Shown here piece after piece: positions 55,108 to 63,555 of a stretch of 64,000 bases of DNA (within the stretch, counting starts at the first letter, position 1; each line of letters opens with the position of its first letter). The DNA comes from Rhizobiaceae bacterium. Lineage in GTDB: Bacteria > Pseudomonadota > Alphaproteobacteria > Rhizobiales > Rhizobiaceae. The notes under the pieces are model-generated. The model made no database searches. It saw nothing but the letters and a program-made list of their open reading frames with translations, and was not told the origin of the DNA. Location of the stretch: positions 1 to 64,000 of the forward strand of contig JAMLJD010000012.1 in the NCBI GenBank assembly GCA_023953775.1. The letters are read 5' to 3'. A program made the translations under genes and the position numbers.

Positions 55108-57217
55108 CTAAGCGTATTCTTTCCGGTCGTTCTCGATGTGTGTGCTCGCGACGATCAGGGCATCGGCGATCCAGGCGCCACGGCCCTCGGCGCAGACGAT
55201 CAGCGGGTTGATGTCCATTTCCTCGATATCGCCTGCATGGGCCATCGCGAAACGGGCGATGCCGAGGATGGCGTCGACGGCTGCCGCGAGATCGGCCCTG
55301 GGTCGGCCGCGATAGCCGTCGAGCAGCAGGAAGAGCTTCAGACTTCTCAACGCGCTCTCCACTTCCTCCGCGCCGGCTGGCAGAAGCAGCGTCGCGGTGT
55401 CGTCCAGCAGTTCGACGAGCACGCCGCCCGAGCCCAGCGTCATCACCGGCCCGAAGACCGGATCGCGGGTGACGCCGACGATCAGCTCGGCGATGCCGCC
55501 CTCGACCATGCGCTCGACATAGAAGGCGGACGCCATCGCCTGGAGGTCGCTGGCCGCGTCGAACACCTCCGCGCCGCTTCGAAGACCGAGCCGGACGGCG
55601 TTGCGCTCCGATTTGTGCGCTATGCCGAGCGCTTTCAGCGCGACGGGAAAGCCGAGCTCAACAGCAGCGAAGGAGGCCTCTTCCGGTGTCGATCCTGCGC
55701 CCCTCCGGAACCGGCAGCCCGGCGGCTCCGAGTGCCGCCTTGGCTCCGGCCTCGTCGAGGGAGGCAAGGGACGCAGGCGTTCCGGCCTGGCCGGTCGGCG
55801 TCCTGCGCGGATGGCCGCGCCGCCCTGCGCCATGCCGCGCCGATGAAGGCGGCCGCTTCCGCGGCGTCGAGCGCCTCGGCGATACCCATCAGCGGGGCGA
55901 TGCCGCGCTCGACGAGATGGATCGCATAGTCTTCAGGCAGGTTTTCCGGCATCGAGGCAACGATGGCCCCGCGGGCGGAGTGTTGCCGCAGCGCGTCCTC
56001 GAAGGCGCCGAGGGTCGGCCACCAGTCGGTATCGCTGCAGCGGTCGCCGCGCGCGGGAAGTCGAGCACCAGCATGTCGAGATCGAAGCCGCCCGAGACCA
56101 TCGCCGAGAAGGTCGCGGTCATTGCCGGGCCGTCGTTCCAGATGAAGGTGTGGTAGTCGAGCGGGTTGGCGACCGCGACCAGCGGCCCGAGCGTCGCCTT
56201 GACACGCGCCCGGTGCGCCTCGGTGAGCGGCGGGAAACCGACGGCGCGCCCGTCGGCGCTGTCGGCCATGACCGAGGCTTCGCCGCCCGAACAGCTCATC
56301 GACGACAGGCGGCCGCCGGGCAGCGGGCCGATCGTATGCAGGAGCTTGAGCGTTTCGAGGAAGGAGGGGATCGAGCCGACGCGGGCGATGCCGAGCCGGC
56401 TCAGGAAGGCATCGGACGCCGCGTCGGAGCCGGCGAGCGAGGCGGTGTGCGAGACGGTCGCGGTGCGCGCCTGCTCGGAGCGTCCGACCTTCATGGCGAC
56501 GACCGGCTTGCCCAGCTCGCGCGCCCGGGCGGCAAGACGCTCGAAGCCGGCAACCGAATCGAAGCCCTCGATATGCAGGCCCAGCGCGGAGACGCGGTCG
56601 TCCTCGATCAGACGCGCCATCTCGGAGAGGCCCGTCTGCGCCTGGTTGCCGGCCGTCATGAGATAGGCGATGGGCAGGCCACGGCGCTGCATCGTCATGT
56701 TGATGGCGATGTTGGAGGACTGAGTGAGGATCGCGACGCCGCGCGACCCGTCCGCGAGCCGGACGCCGCCATGCTGGTCGGGCCACAGCAGCGCGCCGTC
56801 GGCATAGTTGATCAGGCCATAGCAGTTCGGCCCGATGAGCGGCATGTCGCCTGCGGCCGCGATCAGTTCCGCCTGCAACCGCGCGCCGTCGGCATCGTCG
56901 GCCTCGGATTCGAGGAAGCCGGAGGCGAAGCACACCGCGCCGCCGGCCCCGCGCGCGGCGAGGTCGCGGACGATGTCGATCGTCAGCCTGCGGTTGACGC
57001 CAATGAAGGTGGCGTCGGGTGCCTCCGGCAGGTCATCGACGGTCCGGAACGCCGGCAGGCCCTCGATCTCCTCCTTCGTCGGATGGACCGGCCAGATGTC
57101 GCCGGCGAAGCCCATCCTGAGCGACTGCCGCACCACATTGGTGCCGAAGAAGCCGCCGCCGACGACCGCGATCGAGCGCGGGCGCAGCAGACAGGAGAGG
57201 TCGCGGGCGGTGCTCAT
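55108..57217 (-). pseudogene. NDP-forming acyl-CoA synthetase (frameshifted)
   Basis: The family is the acetate-CoA ligase (ADP-forming) type, ~700 residues. The CoA-binding and ligase-CoA domains are intact (SIAVVGGGFFGTNVVRQSL, MPLIGPNCYGLINYADGA, catalytic His in TATVSHTASLAGSDAA). Near 56050 an indel shifts to TDWWPTLGAFEDALRQHS and GIAPLMGIAEALDAAEAAAF. Near 55800 a further shift leads to SLASLDEAGAKAALGAAGLP, and near 55690 another to STPEEASFAAVELGFPVALK, the ATP-grasp domain, to the stop. So at least three indels break it. It would have activated carnitine or butyrobetaine; sequencing error is a possible alternative. Confidence 0.8.
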
Positions 57218-57951
57218 GGCGCGTGCTTGTCCGTGTCGTCCGTCAGGTGCATAGCCGGCTTCTGCCCGAGCTGCTCGATTTCGGGGGCGTAGGCTTTCAG
57301 CGCTTCAAGGCCCTTGGGCGCCAGCGCATAGATGCCCGTTCTCACCCGTTCGAACCAGCCGTAATGATCGTCGGCCATCAGCCGGCGCGCGTGGCCAACG
57401 CCGGTGATGCGGGCGACCTCGGCCGCCTTGGTCGGACCCTGCTCGTCGAGACAGCGGAGACATCGCAGCGCGTCCTGCCGGTAAGCGGTGACGATGGCGC
57501 TGCGGGTCGCGCCGCCGCTGTTGGGATCGCCGACGCGGCGCTGGAACTCGCGCAGCAGGCGCCCCTTGCGCGGCTTCGACTGGCGCGGACTATAGGGCGC
57601 GGGGTCGCAGTGGATTTCCACGAAACCGTCCTTCAGGCGCACCGTGATCAGGCCGAGGCCGAGCCGGCGGCAGAGCCTGCGGTTGTCGGCGAGCGCCTTC
57701 ATGCCGCTGCGGCCCGACACCCGGGGCACGGCGATGTAGACGGCATCGGTGAGCGCCTGGCGGCTCACCGCCTGATGGTAGAGCGACAGCGAGAAGGCGG
57801 TCTTGAGCTCGACGATGACGGGCTCCTCGCCGTCGCGGACGGCGACGACGTCCGCCGCGCCGACCTCGCTCTTCACCTCGTAGCCCTGGGCTTCCAGCAT
57901 GCGCTTGACCGGCGGATACAGTTCCGTTTCGCGTATGCCTCTGGGTGCCAT
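57214..57951 (-). CDS. DUF2161-type, PD-(D/E)XK nuclease-like protein
   Basis: 245 residues from ATG 57951. Residues ~10-60 (TELYPPVKRMLEAQGYEVKS, GAADVVAVRDGEEPVIVELK) contain the D...ExK core of restriction-like nuclease folds. The C-terminal part (CLRCLDEQGPTKAAEVARIT, LMADDHYGWFERVRTGIYAL) looks like a winged helix. This matches the DUF2161 family. It is coupled to the CoA-ligase remnant (ATGA) and lies 8 bp after the acyl-CoA dehydrogenase. No metabolic link to carnitine is known. Confidence 0.8.
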   Translation of the reverse strand: MAPRGIRETELYPPVKRMLEAQGYEVKSEVGAADVVAVRDGEEPVIVELKTAFSLSLYHQAVSRQALTDAVYIAVPRVSGRSGMKALADNRRLCRRLGLGLITVRLKDGFVEIHCDPAPYSPRQSKPRKGRLLREFQRRVGDPNSGGATRSAIVTAYRQDALRCLRCLDEQGPTKAAEVARITGVGHARRLMADDHYGWFERVRTGIYALAPKGLEALKAYAPEIEQLGQKPAMHLTDDTDKHAP

Positions 57952-57959
57952 GACGTGCG

Positions 57960-59123
57960 CTAGCCCCCCACCGCCCTCAGCAGCGCGCGGCTGATGATGT
58001 GGCGCTGGATCTCGGACGTGCCTTCCCAGATGCGCTCGACGCGCGCATCGCGCCAGATGCGCTCCAGCGGCAGCTCGTCCATCAGGCCCATGCCGCCATG
58101 GATCTGGATCGCCTCGTCGGCGACGAAGGCCAGCATCTCCGTGGCTTTCAGCTTGGCCATCGCCATGTCCTCGTCGGTGACTGTGCCGGCATCGTATTTC
58201 CAGCCGGCCTCGAGCAGCATCAGGTTCGCGGCCTTCAGTTCGGTCGCCATGTCGGCGAGCTTGAAGGAGACGCCCTGGAACTTGCCGATCTTCTGGCCGA
58301 ACTGCTCGCGGTTGGCCGACCAGTCGACGGCATGGGCGAGCGCGCGTTCCGCCCTGCCGATGCAGGTGGCGGCGACCTGGAGCCGCGTGGCGCCGAGCCA
58401 TGAATTGGCGACGTCGAAGCCCCTGTGCACCTCGCCGAGCATCTGGCTCGCGGGCAGGCGGCAATCGTCGAATTCGAGGACGGCGTTGGTGTAGCCGCGA
58501 TGCGAGACGTTGCGGTAGCCGTCGCGTACGGTGAAGCCGGGCGTGCCCTTGTCGACGAAGAAGGCGGTGATCTTCTTCTTCCTGCCGCGCGGCGTGTCCT
58601 CCTCGCCGGTCGCCATGAAGACGATGGCGAAGTCGGCGATATCGGCGTGGCTGATGAAGTGCTTGGTGCCGTTCAGCACCCAGTCGCCACCCTTTTCCAC
58701 CGCGCTCGCCTTCATGCCGCGCAGGTCGGAGCCGGCGCCGGGCTCGGTCATGGCGAGGCAGTCCCATTTCTCGCCGCGGATGCAGGGGTAGAGATATCTT
58801 TCCTTCTGCTCGTCCGTGCCGGCGAGAAGGATGTTGGAAGGCCGCGCGACGCAGGTCCAGTGCAGCGCGTAGTTGGCGCGGCCGAGCTCCTTTTCGTAGA
58901 GCAGCCAGGTCAGCGTATTGGGCCCGGCGCCGCCGACCTCCTCGGGCATGTTGGCGGCGTAGAGGCCGGCCTCGATCGCCTTGGCCTGCAGTTCCCTGAC
59001 CAGATCCATCCGCAGGTGGCCGGTGCGTTCCACCTCGGCCTCGTGCGGATAGAGCTCGTTCTCCACGAAGGCCCGCGTGGTCTCGACGATCAGCGCCTGT
59101 TCCTCGGTGAGGGCGAAGTTCAT
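57960..59123 (-). CDS. Acyl-CoA dehydrogenase, CaiA-like
   Basis: 387 residues, the normal length. FAD-binding and substrate regions MTEPGAGSDLRGMKASAVEK and GYRNVSHRGYTNAVLEFDDC; the catalytic-base region ERIWEGTSEIQRHIISRALL is near the C-terminus. IQIHGGMGLMDELPLERIWR is typical of crotonobetainyl/gamma-butyrobetainyl-CoA dehydrogenases. It would oxidise gamma-butyrobetainyl-CoA to crotonobetainyl-CoA, passing electrons to ETF. It lies 4 bp after the carnitine dehydrogenase stop. Confidence 0.88.
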   Translation of the reverse strand: MNFALTEEQALIVETTRAFVENELYPHEAEVERTGHLRMDLVRELQAKAIEAGLYAANMPEEVGGAGPNTLTWLLYEKELGRANYALHWTCVARPSNILLAGTDEQKERYLYPCIRGEKWDCLAMTEPGAGSDLRGMKASAVEKGGDWVLNGTKHFISHADIADFAIVFMATGEEDTPRGRKKKITAFFVDKGTPGFTVRDGYRNVSHRGYTNAVLEFDDCRLPASQMLGEVHRGFDVANSWLGATRLQVAATCIGRAERALAHAVDWSANREQFGQKIGKFQGVSFKLADMATELKAANLMLLEAGWKYDAGTVTDEDMAMAKLKATEMLAFVADEAIQIHGGMGLMDELPLERIWRDARVERIWEGTSEIQRHIISRALLRAVGG

Positions 59124-59127
59124 CGCG

Positions 59128-60195
59128 TCAGCCCTTCTTTTTCTTCTTCGGCTTTTCGGCCTTGGCCTTCTCGGCGGTCTTGGACGCCTTGCCGCCTTTC
59201 GAAGCCTTTTCGAGCCGCTTCACATAGTCCTTGTGAAGTGCGCCGGCGCCCCAGCCCTTGCCCCTGTTCTGCTTCGACAGCGCGTCCATCATGGCGACCA
59301 GATTGTCGTCGCGGATGCGCTCGAGCTGGCGGATCGTCAGGTCGTCGGTCTGTTCGTCGGACTGGGTGACGATCAGATCGACCAGCTCGTCATTGTATTC
59401 CGGCACGTCCATCAGCTTGGTCCACGGCCATGTCAGGCAAGGGCCGAACTGGTCCATGAAGTGCTTCATGCCGGCTTCGCCGCCGGCGATGCGATAGGTC
59501 TGGAACAGGCCCATCTGCGCCCATCTGAGGCCGAAGCCGTAGCGCATGATGTCGTCGAGTTCCTCGACGGTTGTGATGCCGTCCTTGATCAGCCACAGCG
59601 CCTCGCGCCATACCGCCTCGAGCAGCCGGTCGCCGACGAAGGCCTCGATCTCCTTGCGGATGCGGACCGGCTTCATGCCGATCTCGGCATAGTAGTCTAT
59701 CGCGAGGGCGAGGGCCTCTGGCCAGGTCTGCTCGCCGCCGACGATCTCGACCACCGGGAGGAGATAGACCGGGTTGAAGGGGTGGGCGACGACGAGGCGC
59801 TCGGGGTGCTGCGTCATCGCCGCCTGCATGTCGGTCGGCTTCAAGCCCGAGGTCGAAGAGCCGATGAGCGCGGACGGCATGGCGTGGACGTCGATCTCGG
59901 CAAGCACCCTGTGCTTGAGGTCGAGACGCTCGGGCACGCTCTCCTGGATGAGATCGGCATCGGCGACCGCCTCGGCGATCGACCCGGCATAGGTGATCCG
60001 GCCTTCCTTCGGCAGCTTCTTGCCGCTCATGGCGCGATAGGCGCGCCGCGCGCCCTTCAGCACCTCGTCGACCTTGCGCTTCGCTTCCGGGTGGGGATCG
60101 AAGACCGCGACGTCGATGCCGTTGAGGACGAGGCGCGCGACCCAGCCCGCGCCGATGACGCCGCCGCCGATGCAGGCTGCCTTGGTGATGGTCAT
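59128..60195 (-). CDS. L-carnitine 3-dehydrogenase
   Basis: 355 residues, 3-hydroxyacyl-CoA dehydrogenase superfamily. NAD-binding CIGGGVIGAGWVARLVLNGI, GSSTSGLKPTDMQAAMT and catalytic His in VVAHPFNPVYLLPVVEIVGG. The C-terminal domain contains EAGMKHFMDQFGPCLTWPWT, characteristic of carnitine dehydrogenases. It oxidises L-carnitine to 3-dehydrocarnitine with NAD. It has a Lys/Ala-rich tail ending KAEKPKKKKKG, unusual for the enzyme core. The ATG overlaps the BKACE stop. Confidence 0.9.
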   Translation of the reverse strand: MTITKAACIGGGVIGAGWVARLVLNGIDVAVFDPHPEAKRKVDEVLKGARRAYRAMSGKKLPKEGRITYAGSIAEAVADADLIQESVPERLDLKHRVLAEIDVHAMPSALIGSSTSGLKPTDMQAAMTQHPERLVVAHPFNPVYLLPVVEIVGGEQTWPEALALAIDYYAEIGMKPVRIRKEIEAFVGDRLLEAVWREALWLIKDGITTVEELDDIMRYGFGLRWAQMGLFQTYRIAGGEAGMKHFMDQFGPCLTWPWTKLMDVPEYNDELVDLIVTQSDEQTDDLTIRQLERIRDDNLVAMMDALSKQNRGKGWGAGALHKDYVKRLEKASKGGKASKTAEKAKAEKPKKKKKG

Positions 60196-61121
60196 GACAA
60201 TGCCTTTCGTTGCTCGGGTGCGCGCTTGGTGAGGCCGAGCTTCCTGCGGACCTCGTCCGGGCCGATGACGCGGGAACCGAGATTTTCCACGATGGACACC
60301 GCGCGCTCGACGAGCTGCGCGTTGGTGGCGAGCACGCCCTTGTCGAGCCACAGATTGTCTTCGAGGCCGACGCGGACGTTGCCGCCGGCCAGCACAGCCG
60401 CGGCGACATAGGCCATCTGGCTGCGGCCGAGCGAGAAGGCGGAGAAGGTCCAGTCGTCCGGCACGTTGTTGACCATCGCCAGGAAGGTGTTGAGATCGTC
60501 CGGCGCGCCCCACGGCACGCCCATGCAGAGCTGGACCAGCGCGTGCGGCGCCAGCACGCCTTCCTCGACGAGCTGCCTCGCGAACCAGAGATGGCCGGTG
60601 TCGAAGGCCTCGATCTCGGGCTTGACGCCCATTCCGGTCATCAGGCTGCCCATCGCGCGCAGCATGCCCGGCGTGTTGGTCATCACGTAGTCGGCCTCGG
60701 CGAAGTTCATCGTGCCGCAATCGAGCGTGCAGATTTCCGGCAGGCACTGGCGGACATGCTCGACACGCTCCGACGCACCGGCCATGTCGGTTCCGGCAAC
60801 CTTCAGCGGCAGCGGCTTCTCGACGTCGCCGAACACCATGTCGCCGCCCATGCCCGCGGTCAGGTTGAGCACGACGTCGACCTCGGCGTCGCGGATGCGT
60901 TCCGTGACTTCGCGGTAGAGCGCGATGTCGCGTCGCGGCGCGCCGGTCTCGGGATCGCGGACATGGCAATGAACGACCGCCGCCCCGGCCTTGGCGGCGT
61001 CGATCGCGGCGTCGGCGATCTGTTTCGGCGAGCGCGGCACGTGCGGGCTGCGGTCCTGCGTGCCGCCCGAGCCGGTGACGGCGCAGGTGATGAAGACCTC
61101 GCGGTTCATGGCAAGCGGCAT
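60192..61121 (-). CDS. 3-dehydrocarnitine cleavage enzyme (BKACE family)
   Basis: 309 residues, GGGAGG 5 nt before ATG 61121. VFITCAVTGSGGTQDRSPHV and AGAAVVHCHVRDPETGAPRR give the beta-keto acid cleavage TIM barrel with zinc-binding His pair HCH. NLTAGMGGDMVFGDVEKPLP fits the 3-dehydrocarnitine subgroup. It converts 3-dehydrocarnitine and acetyl-CoA to glycine betaine and acetoacetyl-CoA. First gene of the operon, divergent from a CdhR-like regulator. Confidence 0.9.
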   Translation of the reverse strand: MPLAMNREVFITCAVTGSGGTQDRSPHVPRSPKQIADAAIDAAKAGAAVVHCHVRDPETGAPRRDIALYREVTERIRDAEVDVVLNLTAGMGGDMVFGDVEKPLPLKVAGTDMAGASERVEHVRQCLPEICTLDCGTMNFAEADYVMTNTPGMLRAMGSLMTGMGVKPEIEAFDTGHLWFARQLVEEGVLAPHALVQLCMGVPWGAPDDLNTFLAMVNNVPDDWTFSAFSLGRSQMAYVAAAVLAGGNVRVGLEDNLWLDKGVLATNAQLVERAVSIVENLGSRVIGPDEVRRKLGLTKRAPEQRKALS

Positions 61122-61166
61122 GGCGACCTCCCTTCGATGCGTCTTGATCGCTCATCTTCGCGCGGG

Positions 61167-61200
61167 TTGCGTTACCGTATTTTGCGATTTACGAAGTACA
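61167..61200. promoter_or_regulatory. Direct repeats between BKACE gene and regulator
   Basis: TTGCG occurs at 61167 and again at 61182, each followed by a TTAC/TTTAC segment, 15 bp apart, in the 83-bp divergent gap. AraC-type dimers bind such direct repeats, so this could be the CdhR-like operator. The match is short. Confidence 0.3.
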
Positions 61201-61204
61201 GTTG

Positions 61205-62179
61205 ATGAAAAGCGAAAATACCATATTCCAGCCGGAAGCCGCCCCGCTGCATCTGACCTTTCTGGTGTTTTCCGGCGCGTCGATCATGTGCGTCGCCTCC
61301 GCGATCGATCCGCTGCGGGCCGCCAACCGGATCGCCGGGGAAACCCGGTTCGCATGGCGGATCGTCTCGCCAGATGGTAAGCCACCGCTTACAACATCCG
61401 GGCTGCCCGTCGCGGTCGATGGGGCGCTCGACGGTGGGACGAGAACCGACGTGCTGGTGATCGTCGGCGGGTTCGGCACGCGGCTTGCAGGCCCGCCGGA
61501 CCTTTTGAGATTGGTGCGGCGGGTGGCGCGGTCGGCGCGGGCCGTGGGCGGCGTCGAGGCGGGAAGCTGGGTGCTCGGCCGCCTCGGCCTCCTGGACGGC
61601 AGGGCGGCAACGACCCATTGGGAGGATCTTGAGGATTTCGCGGCCGCCTTTCCGGGCGCCGACATCCGGCCCGACCGCTACGTCATCGACGGCCCGGTCT
61701 TCACGACGGGCGGCGCTTCGCCGACGTTCGACCTGATGCTGCATCTCGTGCGCTCGCGGCTCGGCATGGCGGTCGCGCTCGATGTGGCGAGCGTGTTCAT
61801 CTACGACCAGGCGCGCGCGGCGACCGACGCGCAGCCGCTGGTGTCGCTGGGACGGATCGAGGGGTTCGATCCGCGGCTGGCGCAGGCGATCCGGCTGATG
61901 GAGGACCGTATCGACCGGCCGCTCACTACGTCGGCGATCGCGCGGCGCGTCGGCATGTCGGCGCGATCGCTGGAAAAGCTCTTCGCCACGGCGATCGACG
62001 AGACGCCCGGCGCGTATTACCTCCGGCTCAGGCTCAACGCGGCGCGCCGGCTGGTGCTCGACACCCGCGAACCGATGTCGGACATCGCGGCGCGGACCGG
62101 ATTTTCGAGCACGGCAGCGTTTTCACGCGCCTTTTCGCGCGCGTTCGAGACGCCGCCGTCGCACATGCGGCGGGGCTGA
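61205..62179 (+). CDS. GlxA-family AraC-type regulator, CdhR-like
   Basis: 324 residues. The N-terminal DJ-1/PfpI-like domain (~15-190) has LTFLVFSGASIMCVASAIDP and GGVEAGSWVLGRLGLLDGRA. The C-terminal AraC helix-turn-helix domain (~215-320) has SAIARRVGMSARSLEKLFAT and DIAARTGFSSTAAFSRAFSR. Members of this group activate carnitine (CdhR) or betaine genes. Divergent orientation from BKACE and carnitine dehydrogenase supports control of this operon. Confidence 0.87.
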   Translation: MKSENTIFQPEAAPLHLTFLVFSGASIMCVASAIDPLRAANRIAGETRFAWRIVSPDGKPPLTTSGLPVAVDGALDGGTRTDVLVIVGGFGTRLAGPPDLLRLVRRVARSARAVGGVEAGSWVLGRLGLLDGRAATTHWEDLEDFAAAFPGADIRPDRYVIDGPVFTTGGASPTFDLMLHLVRSRLGMAVALDVASVFIYDQARAATDAQPLVSLGRIEGFDPRLAQAIRLMEDRIDRPLTTSAIARRVGMSARSLEKLFATAIDETPGAYYLRLRLNAARRLVLDTREPMSDIAARTGFSSTAAFSRAFSRAFETPPSHMRRG

Positions 62180-62191
62180 CCGGGAAAGCGG

Positions 62192-63031
62192 TCAGCTCAG
62201 GAAGGGCTTCGCCTTCATCGTGTCGGGGATCTTGACGCCGAGCCGCTTGAGGATGGTCGGCGCGAGCTGGAGCTGGTCGAGCAGGACGTCGTCCTTCGGT
62301 CCCCTGGCCGGGCCGAAATAATAGAGCGCGAAATCCTGCATCTCGTCGTCGTGCCCTCCATGATGGCCGCGGTCGGTCTGGCCGTGGTCGGCCGTCACCA
62401 TGACCTCGTAGCCGTCCTTCAGCCAGGCGGGGAGCAGCGCCGACAGCATGGTGTCCATGACGGCGAGGGCATGGTCCATCTCGCCGCAATCATGGCCGAA
62501 GCGGTGGCCCATGGAATCGAGCGTGCAGGTATGCAGGATGCCGTAATCGATTGCGTGGCGCTTGGTCAGCATGGTGAGCGTGGCGAACAGGTCGACGTCG
62601 GACGGCGTCATCTGGTTCGCATGGCCGTAGCCAGTCATTGTGTGGAAGCGGCCATGGGTGATCGGCCCGCCCGGCTCGTCATATTCGATGTCGCGGACGA
62701 TCTCGAACGGGTAGCGGTTGAAGAATTCCGACCAGTAGGAATGGGTCACCGCGCCGGTCTTGCCGCCGGCCTTCGTCACCTCGGAAAAGATGTCGGGAAA
62801 CTCGACCCGGTGCCGGATCTCGTTGGCGAGCACGCCGTGCTGCTGCGGCGTCACGCCGGTGTGGATCGAGGCGTAGCAGCAGGCCGAGGTCGACGGCAGC
62901 ACCGAGCGCATCCGCCACACGCGGGCATCGCCGGACTGAACCCAGCCTTCCAGATTGCCCATATATTTGCGCCAGTTGCGCCAGGGCAGCCCGTCGAGGA
63001 TGATGAGAAGGAGTTTGGCTTTCAGCGCCAT
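62192..63031 (-). CDS. Alkaline-phosphatase-family hydrolase (phosphodiesterase/pyrophosphatase type)
   Basis: 279 residues. Metal-binding Asp in LLIILDGLPWRNW, nucleophile region RSVLPSTSACCYASIHTGVT, metal His/Asp in CTLDSMGHRFGHDCGE and VTADHGQTDRGHHGGHDDE. No signal peptide. The layout matches type I phosphodiesterase/nucleotide pyrophosphatase proteins. The substrate is unknown. It follows the regulator in convergent orientation and is not clearly part of the carnitine operon. Confidence 0.85.
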   Translation of the reverse strand: MALKAKLLLIILDGLPWRNWRKYMGNLEGWVQSGDARVWRMRSVLPSTSACCYASIHTGVTPQQHGVLANEIRHRVEFPDIFSEVTKAGGKTGAVTHSYWSEFFNRYPFEIVRDIEYDEPGGPITHGRFHTMTGYGHANQMTPSDVDLFATLTMLTKRHAIDYGILHTCTLDSMGHRFGHDCGEMDHALAVMDTMLSALLPAWLKDGYEVMVTADHGQTDRGHHGGHDDEMQDFALYYFGPARGPKDDVLLDQLQLAPTILKRLGVKIPDTMKAKPFLS

Positions 63032-63103
63032 GCGTCACCTGCGATATCTGGACGTCTCGCCCGAAGACGGGCCGTTTCGGACAGCAGCCCCGGAGCAAAT
63101 CCC

Positions 63104-63532
63104 ATGAGCCTGCCCGTTTCGGACCTCAATACGCTGCTGGCCTCGATGGCGCCAGAACTCAATCGGCGCAGGGTCGCCTTTGTCAGCTTCCCGGGCCACG
63201 CCGCCGCGCCCGAATTGGCGCAAGAGGATATCATCGGCAGCTTTCGGGAGAAGGAAGGCCTCACGCTGATCGTCGATCCCGACGCGGCCGAGCGGGTTGG
63301 AATTCCGATCATGTTCAGGGCCGCATGGATCACGCTGACCGTCCATTCCGATCTCGAAGCGGTGGGACTCACGGCTGCCTTCGCCACCGCGCTCGGCGAG
63401 GCCGGCATAAGCTGCAACGTCGTCGCGGCAGCGTTCCACGACCACATCTTTGTACCCGAGGACAAGGCCGAAGCGGCGCTTTCGGCCCTGCGCGCTCTTC
63501 AGAAGGCGGCGGCGGATGCGCACGAAGTGTAA
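63104..63532 (+). CDS. ACT-domain protein (DUF2241/CASTOR-like)
   Basis: 142 residues, GGAG 8 nt before the ATG. Two ACT-like halves: RVAFVSFPGHAAAPELAQED, with IGSFREKEGLTLIVDPDAAE, and WITLTVHSDLEAVGLTAAFA with AGISCNVVAAAFHDHIFVPE. It matches the small ACT-domain family that binds amino acids. No catalytic domain, so a sensory or regulatory role is likely. Confidence 0.85.
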   Translation: MSLPVSDLNTLLASMAPELNRRRVAFVSFPGHAAAPELAQEDIIGSFREKEGLTLIVDPDAAERVGIPIMFRAAWITLTVHSDLEAVGLTAAFATALGEAGISCNVVAAAFHDHIFVPEDKAEAALSALRALQKAAADAHEV

Positions 63533-63544
63533 GCGTAGGCTTAC
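63529..63544. terminator. Small hairpin between convergent genes
   Basis: GTAAGC-GTAG-GCTTAC is a 6-bp stem with a 4-nt loop that includes the stop of the ACT-domain gene and lies 12 bp from the convergent ABC ATPase stop. Weak, without a U-run. Confidence 0.3.
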
Positions 63545-63555
63545 GCAGTAGCCGC

